From NCBI RefSeq assembly GCF_024699075.1, contig NZ_JAILQF010000163.1, positions 1 to 20,149 on the forward strand: 20,149 nucleotides of DNA, in the 5' to 3' direction. Position numbers and translations under genes: made by a program. This document shows positions 16,429 to 20,149 of the stretch, piece by piece. Position 1 is the stretch's first letter. The number at the start of each line of letters is the position of its first letter. The notes under the pieces were generated by a model, which had not been told where the DNA came from, searched no databases, and saw only the letters and a program-made list of their open reading frames with translations. The DNA is from Butyrivibrio sp. Lineage in GTDB: Bacteria > Bacillota_A > Clostridia > Lachnospirales > Lachnospiraceae.

Positions 16429-16435
16429 CTCCTAT

Positions 16436-16475
16436 AAAAATCTTATGAGTTAAACTAATTTTTTATAAGATTTTT
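16436..16475 (+). terminator. Terminator between the two GGDEF genes
   Basis: AAAAATCTTAT (16436-16446) pairs with ATAAGATTTTT (16465-16475), an 11-bp AT-rich stem with a long loop, ending in five T. It probably ends the PilZ/LacI-GGDEF transcript, so the next gene likely has its own promoter. Confidence 0.65.
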
Positions 16476-16543
16476 GCCGAAATTCTATTTGGTTATCTAT
16501 TTATTAATCGACTTGATTATTCGGACATTTTCGGAGGATACGG

Positions 16544-18436
16544 ATGAAGAAATTCTTCTATCATGAACATGTCAGATTTTATATATTGAGTTTTCTTGCG
16601 CTGGGCTTTTTCATAACAACAGGAATATTTGCCTATCAGACCAAGGATTATAATGAGTTTTTCTTTGCCAGAGATTATGGAGTTCTTATTGACTTTAATG
16701 ATGGCTGGATAGATGAAGACGGCAGAGAAGTTAACCTTGAAGCACTTGATTATAAAGACTGCGATACTAAAGATTATTATCTTTTCCATCGTGTTATTCC
16801 TGATGGACTCTTGGGTGAAGAGTCTTTATGTTTTGAAGTAAAGCATATGGGCTATGCTATCTATTTTGATGACAGAGAATATGATGGCTATGAAGAAGGC
16901 GAGATCCCGGAGGGTATGGATTTCTATCTGGAAGAAATAGATGAATCAGCCGAGGATTATACAGATTTTGATAAGTCTATAACTGATTATTTTACCGAGT
17001 TTAGATATGAGTACGGAGTTGATTATATAGCATCGTCCAGCGATGGAAGAGGGTCCGGTATTGGTAGCCGCGGTGCAGGTACTTATCTTAAGACTATGCA
17101 GATGTATTCGTCTGATTCCGGCGATACTATCTATCTGCAGCTGTTCCCTGTTTATAAAAGTTCCAGTATCAGTAATATTATGATTGAGCCTGCTAATGCT
17201 TATATAAGATATCGCATTCTGTCGGCTCTTCCCAAGTACATAGTATGTCTTATTATAATAATAACCGGCGTAGTTGTTATTGTTATCAGCATCATCATAA
17301 GGGATAGCAGTTCCATTAAAATCTATGAAGCTTTGTCGGCACTTATAATACTTGTTGGCTCCTGGTCTTTGATAGAAACGCATTTTCTTGATTATATACT
17401 GGGAACCTCTGAGTTTTTGCATACGATATCGTATTTCCTTCTTATGTCTATGGCTTATCCCGTTGCGCTTTTTAGTGATACTGTAACGCTTAAACCACAT
17501 AAGAAGATGGCCGGAATTGTATTCTGGATAACTGTTTCATTTATTATTGTATGTACATTTCTAAATTATAATGATATTTGGGATTTCCATGATTCAGTAA
17601 TATTATCAGATGCCCTTATTATGATCACAGGTGTAATTGTCATCGTCAGGATTATTGCTGATCAGAAATTCAGAAGAGATAATGATCTTCATGTTAATAT
17701 GAACTGGATCAATGTTTCTCTTGCGATTGTTACATTGTTTGGATTCGCTGATCTTTTGACCTACTTTGATATATTGAAAGTAAGTCCAGCTCTTGACAGC
17801 AGCTTTTTCACCAGGATAGGTGTCCTTATATTTACGGCCGGTATGTTTGTGAATGTCTTCAAAGAAGTTGTAGATAGAAACAGACAGGCTGATAAAGCCG
17901 GAACCTATATGGAGATGGCATTTACCGATGCCCTTACAGGTATACCTAACCGCGGTGCCTTCCTTCTTAAGGAAAGCGAGCTTGCGGACAGGATGAAAGA
18001 TCTTTCGAAGAGAAAAAAAGATACAAACTTCCAGATAGTATATATTGCCTTTGACCTTAACGGACTTAAGATTGTAAATGATACTCTTGGTCATGCCAAA
18101 GGTGATGATTATATTATTGCAGCTGCAGGATTTTTGATGCAGTCGTTTGCAGAATACGGCTATGTCTACAGAATAGGCGGAGATGAATTCGCATCATTTA
18201 TTGCAAGCGATAATGCAGTTGCCAGGTATGAAGAATGCATTGGCAAGCTTATAGAACTTATCAAAGGTTATAATGCAAGTTCTGACAATGATGTTCAGAT
18301 GCATATAGCATATGGCTACGGTATATGGCAGCCTGGAGATCCAAGGACCATCAGCCAGATAGAAAAAGAAGGCGATGAAGCCATGTACGAAAAGAAACGT
18401 CTTATGAAAAAAGAGGCGGCCAAAAACAAAGGATAA
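16544..18436 (+). CDS. Membrane diguanylate cyclase with extracytoplasmic sensor and 7TMR-like region
   Basis: A 630-residue inner-membrane protein. An N-terminal helix (about 12-31) exports a domain of about 200 residues that is rich in Asp, Glu and Tyr. About seven membrane helices follow (near 231-252, 263-280, 292-311, 322-341, 354-372, 388-406 and 424-441), the layout of 7TMR-DISM receptors. The C-terminal GGDEF domain (about 455-620) has FTDALTGIPNR, FDLNGLKIVNDTLGH and intact GGDEF (545-549). The RxxD inhibitory site is missing. It is expected to convert GTP to c-di-GMP in response to an external, perhaps carbohydrate, signal. CGGAGG (about 16530-16535) precedes ATG 16544. The GH13 gene starts 62 bp after its stop with no terminator between, so the two are probably co-transcribed. 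Confidence 0.9.
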   Translation: MKKFFYHEHVRFYILSFLALGFFITTGIFAYQTKDYNEFFFARDYGVLIDFNDGWIDEDGREVNLEALDYKDCDTKDYYLFHRVIPDGLLGEESLCFEVKHMGYAIYFDDREYDGYEEGEIPEGMDFYLEEIDESAEDYTDFDKSITDYFTEFRYEYGVDYIASSSDGRGSGIGSRGAGTYLKTMQMYSSDSGDTIYLQLFPVYKSSSISNIMIEPANAYIRYRILSALPKYIVCLIIIITGVVVIVISIIIRDSSSIKIYEALSALIILVGSWSLIETHFLDYILGTSEFLHTISYFLLMSMAYPVALFSDTVTLKPHKKMAGIVFWITVSFIIVCTFLNYNDIWDFHDSVILSDALIMITGVIVIVRIIADQKFRRDNDLHVNMNWINVSLAIVTLFGFADLLTYFDILKVSPALDSSFFTRIGVLIFTAGMFVNVFKEVVDRNRQADKAGTYMEMAFTDALTGIPNRGAFLLKESELADRMKDLSKRKKDTNFQIVYIAFDLNGLKIVNDTLGHAKGDDYIIAAAGFLMQSFAEYGYVYRIGGDEFASFIASDNAVARYEECIGKLIELIKGYNASSDNDVQMHIAYGYGIWQPGDPRTISQIEKEGDEAMYEKKRLMKKEAAKNKG

Positions 18437-18498
18437 TTACTCTAAAAGAGGCGGGCTTAAACAACGACGCTAAAAAAACAAAGAGGGAGGCAATTATT

Positions 18499-19806
18499 AT
18501 GTGGGCTTACGAGAGTGTTTTTTACCAGATATATCCACTTGGTGAATGTGGTGCACCCTTTGAAAATGACGGCAAACCGGAGAAGAGGATCAAAAAACTT
18601 GATGCTTATGTACCTCATCTTAAAAAGCTTGGTGTAAAGGGAGTGCTCTTTAATCCGCTCTTTGACTCAGATACACATGGTTATAACACCAGAGATTATC
18701 GCAAGGTTGATGTAAGACTTGGCGATAATGACGACTTCAAAAAGCTTGTAGACAAGCTTCATAAGGCAGGAATAAAGGTAATACTTGATGCTGTCTTCAA
18801 CCACGTTGGCCGCGGATTCTGGGGATTTACAGATGTCCTTGAAAAAAGAGAATCATCCCCATATAAGGACTGGTTTCATATTAACTTCCAGGGTAATGAT
18901 GGCTATAATGACGGACTGTGGTATGAAGGCTGGGAAGGTAATTTTGATCTTGTAAAGCTTAATCTTCAGAATCCGGCTGTTACAGATTATCTCATAGATA
19001 CAGTTAGATACTGGATTGATACTTTTGATATAGATGGACTAAGACTGGATGTTGCATACTGCCTTGATCAGAACTTCATCAAAAGGCTCAGATATGAATC
19101 TTCACAGATGAAAGAAGATTTCTTCCTGATGGGAGAGATGATAGGCGGAGATTACAGAAATATCTGCGGAGATGGTCTATGCGATAGCGCGACCAATTAC
19201 GAATGCTATAAGGGCCTTTTTTCTTCAATGAATTCCTATAATCTATTTGAAATAACACATTCACTTCTGCGTCAGTTCGGTCCTGAGAACTGGACGCTTT
19301 ATAGAGGCATGCATCTGTGGTCATTTGTAGATAATCATGATGTAACGAGAGTTGCAAGTATATTGTCTAATCCTGAGCATATTAAGCCAATCTATGCTCT
19401 TATGTGCGGTATGCCGGGTATACCATCTGTATACTATGGAAGTGAGTGGGGCTTTAAGGCTGATAAGTCTCAGGGAGATCCTGCGCTTAGGCCTATGTTT
19501 GATGAGCCCAAATGGAATGATCTTACGGATTATGTTAAGGGCTGCGTTAATGCATTCCAGTCATCCAGGGCGCTTCAGTACGGCTCCTTTAAATCGCTGG
19601 TACTTCAGAATAAGGCGTGTGTATGGGAAAGAGAGTGTGATGATGACAGGGTGATGGTTGCCTGTAATATTGATGATGCACCGTTTACAGCTCACTTTGA
19701 TGCAAGGGCTGGGCGCGCCAAAGATCTCATAACCGGCCAAACCATAGATTTTGGCGGCGGCCTCGAAATCCCGCCTTGCACAGCCTACATCCTGCAGCCA
19801 TATTAA
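18499..19806 (+). CDS. GH13 alpha-amylase-family glycoside hydrolase, cytoplasmic
   Basis: A 435-residue TIM-barrel enzyme without signal peptide, probably acting on maltodextrins or related alpha-glucosides inside the cell. All four GH13 regions are visible: DAVFNH (97-102), GLRLDVAY with nucleophile Asp184, MGEMIG with acid/base Glu213, and FVDNHDVTR with the transition-state Asp281. A short C-terminal beta domain follows the barrel (about 360-435). It is shorter than secreted amylases and has no carbohydrate-binding module. The GH13 subfamily cannot be fixed by eye; hydrolase and glycosyltransferase members share these motifs. GGGAGG (18485-18490) lies 8 nt before ATG 18499. Linkage to the membrane diguanylate cyclase 62 bp upstream suggests a carbohydrate theme for that receptor. 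Confidence 0.92.
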   Translation: MWAYESVFYQIYPLGECGAPFENDGKPEKRIKKLDAYVPHLKKLGVKGVLFNPLFDSDTHGYNTRDYRKVDVRLGDNDDFKKLVDKLHKAGIKVILDAVFNHVGRGFWGFTDVLEKRESSPYKDWFHINFQGNDGYNDGLWYEGWEGNFDLVKLNLQNPAVTDYLIDTVRYWIDTFDIDGLRLDVAYCLDQNFIKRLRYESSQMKEDFFLMGEMIGGDYRNICGDGLCDSATNYECYKGLFSSMNSYNLFEITHSLLRQFGPENWTLYRGMHLWSFVDNHDVTRVASILSNPEHIKPIYALMCGMPGIPSVYYGSEWGFKADKSQGDPALRPMFDEPKWNDLTDYVKGCVNAFQSSRALQYGSFKSLVLQNKACVWERECDDDRVMVACNIDDAPFTAHFDARAGRAKDLITGQTIDFGGGLEIPPCTAYILQPY

Positions 19807-19840
19807 AGACTGCGCTTCACGATTATAAAGAAAATCAGGT

Positions 19841-19877
19841 CCCGTTCGCTTTACCGGTAAAGCTGAACGGGATTTTT
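19841..19877 (+). terminator. Rho-independent terminator after the GH13 gene
   Basis: CCCGTTC (19841-19847) pairs with GAACGGG (19865-19871). The inner GCTTTACC (19848-19855) pairs with GGTAAAGC (19856-19863), with one unpaired T at 19864. ATTTTT follows. This is a strong GC-rich stem 34 bp after the stop. Confidence 0.92.
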
Positions 19878-19893
19878 GATACATATAAATGCT

Positions 19894-19950
19894 TCAAATA
19901 CGCAAGAAGATAATATTATTTATAATGTGCGAAGTTTGAATTAAATAATT
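19894..19950 (+). repeat. Dispersed intergenic repeat, copy B
   Basis: This is the second copy of the block series seen at 1099-1150: TCAAAT (19894-19899), GCAAG (19902-19906), TATTTATAA, GTGCGAAG (about 19927-19934), then TGAATTA. It contains a perfect TATAAT (19921-19926) but no good -35. Like copy A it sits just downstream of other elements and upstream of a regulated promoter. Confidence 0.45.
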
Positions 19951-20052
19951 GTCAACTACTTCATTTATGTTTGGTCAAACTGCAAACAATATAGTTTTAT
20001 AATACAAAAGATATATCATTTATGATTCGAAATAGAATTTTTTTAAAAAGTA

Positions 20053-20083
20053 TTGACCTTCCATCTTGTGGAAGGTTTATATT
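20053..20083 (+). promoter_or_regulatory. MerR-family-type operator/promoter with 19-bp spacer
   Basis: TTGACC (20053-20058) and TATATT (20078-20083) are 19 bp apart, longer than the optimal 17. The spacer holds a dyad, ACCTTCCA-N5-TGGAAGGT (20056-20076). MerR-family activators bind exactly such dyads between -35 and -10 elements with 19-20 bp spacing and untwist the DNA. The half-site resembles CueR-type (copper) boxes, but other MerR members use similar sequences, so the inducer is unknown. The controlled gene lies outside the window. Confidence 0.8.
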
Positions 20084-20149
20084 TAAGCTAAGGCAAGGCC
20101 AAGTCTTAATGAAATAGCTGCAGTTCTTATAAGAAGAATATGTAATCTG

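Larger units (their letters stand above)
19878..20149 (+). other. Gene-free right end: repeat copy and promoter of an off-window gene
   Basis: No open frame here looks like a gene. The stretch holds repeat copy B (19894-19950) and the MerR-type promoter (20053-20083). After the promoter there are about 65 bp of leader with only ATG-stop dead ends (20109 and 20140 areas), so the regulated gene should start beyond 20149. Confidence 0.6.

Noticed and set aside
16358..16543. Possible c-di-GMP riboswitch between the two GGDEF genes (GCGCAGCCGGAAACTATTGCC looks superficially similar)
   Set aside because: The GEMM-I core (GCAAAGCC-CCGGCC and the tetraloop-receptor pattern) and the class II pseudoknot elements are absent. 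Only short hairpins and an AT-rich terminator are visible.
16946..18094. Minus-strand open frames opposite the membrane GGDEF gene
   Set aside because: They are antisense to coherent TM and GGDEF coding sequence and encode Lys/Ile/Tyr-rich products with no recognisable motif.
19921..19926. TATAAT as the -10 of a strong promoter in repeat copy B
   Set aside because: No acceptable -35 hexamer is found 16-18 bp upstream (ATACGC), so a sigma-A promoter is not supported there.

Overview
The window looks like a chromosomal segment of a low-to-moderate-GC member of the Firmicutes, most likely Lachnospiraceae (Butyrivibrio/Pseudobutyrivibrio-like). This is an inference from several signs: a T-box-controlled tyrS, strong AGGAGG-type ribosome binding sites, the AT-rich intergenic regions, and the abundance of GGDEF proteins with the DLNGLK-type variant. 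I see no rRNA, tRNA, IS element, prophage or CRISPR array.

Layout. (1) Positions 1-321 hold the C-terminal end of a multi-pass membrane protein, convergent with a VanZ-like membrane protein on the minus strand (377-943). (2) A 702-bp gene-free stretch (944-1645) carries a regulatory-looking palindrome, one copy of a dispersed repeat, a near-consensus promoter and a complete tyrosine T-box leader that controls tyrS (1646-2869), which has its own terminator. (3) A long co-directional run follows: a cytoplasmic beta-lactamase-fold serine hydrolase (3153-5093), an Uup-like ABC-F ATPase (5142-7049), a trimeric-type purine nucleoside phosphorylase (7097-7933), an MTA/SAH-deaminase-type amidohydrolase (7997-9301), a membrane-anchored MutS-like ATPase (9330-11015) and RNase HI (11128-11628). 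Gaps are short and no terminator is obvious, so this may be one or two operons. Three degenerate tandem 37-bp units cross the mutS-like stop codon. (4) ftsH (11853-13718) ends in a very strong terminator with a perfect 24-bp stem. (5) A c-di-GMP block follows: a YcgR-like PilZ effector (13853-14488), a diguanylate cyclase with a LacI-type sugar-binding sensor (14513-16357), and a membrane diguanylate cyclase with an extracytoplasmic domain and about seven further TM segments (16544-18436). The last is closely followed by a cytoplasmic GH13 alpha-amylase-family enzyme (18499-19806). (6) The last 343 bp contain a terminator, the second copy of the dispersed repeat, and a MerR-type promoter with a 19-bp spacer for a gene beyond the window.

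How the genes work together. The purine phosphorylase and the MTA/SAH deaminase fit purine salvage and recycling of SAM by-products. RNase HI, the MutS-like protein, the ABC-F protein and FtsH are housekeeping or quality-control functions. The most interesting unit is the PilZ / LacI-sensor-GGDEF / membrane-GGDEF / GH13 group. It suggests a carbohydrate-responsive c-di-GMP circuit with effector, soluble sensor, membrane sensor and glycosidase side by side. The PilZ and LacI-GGDEF genes lie in the same reading frame, separated by a single TGA sitting at a small hairpin.
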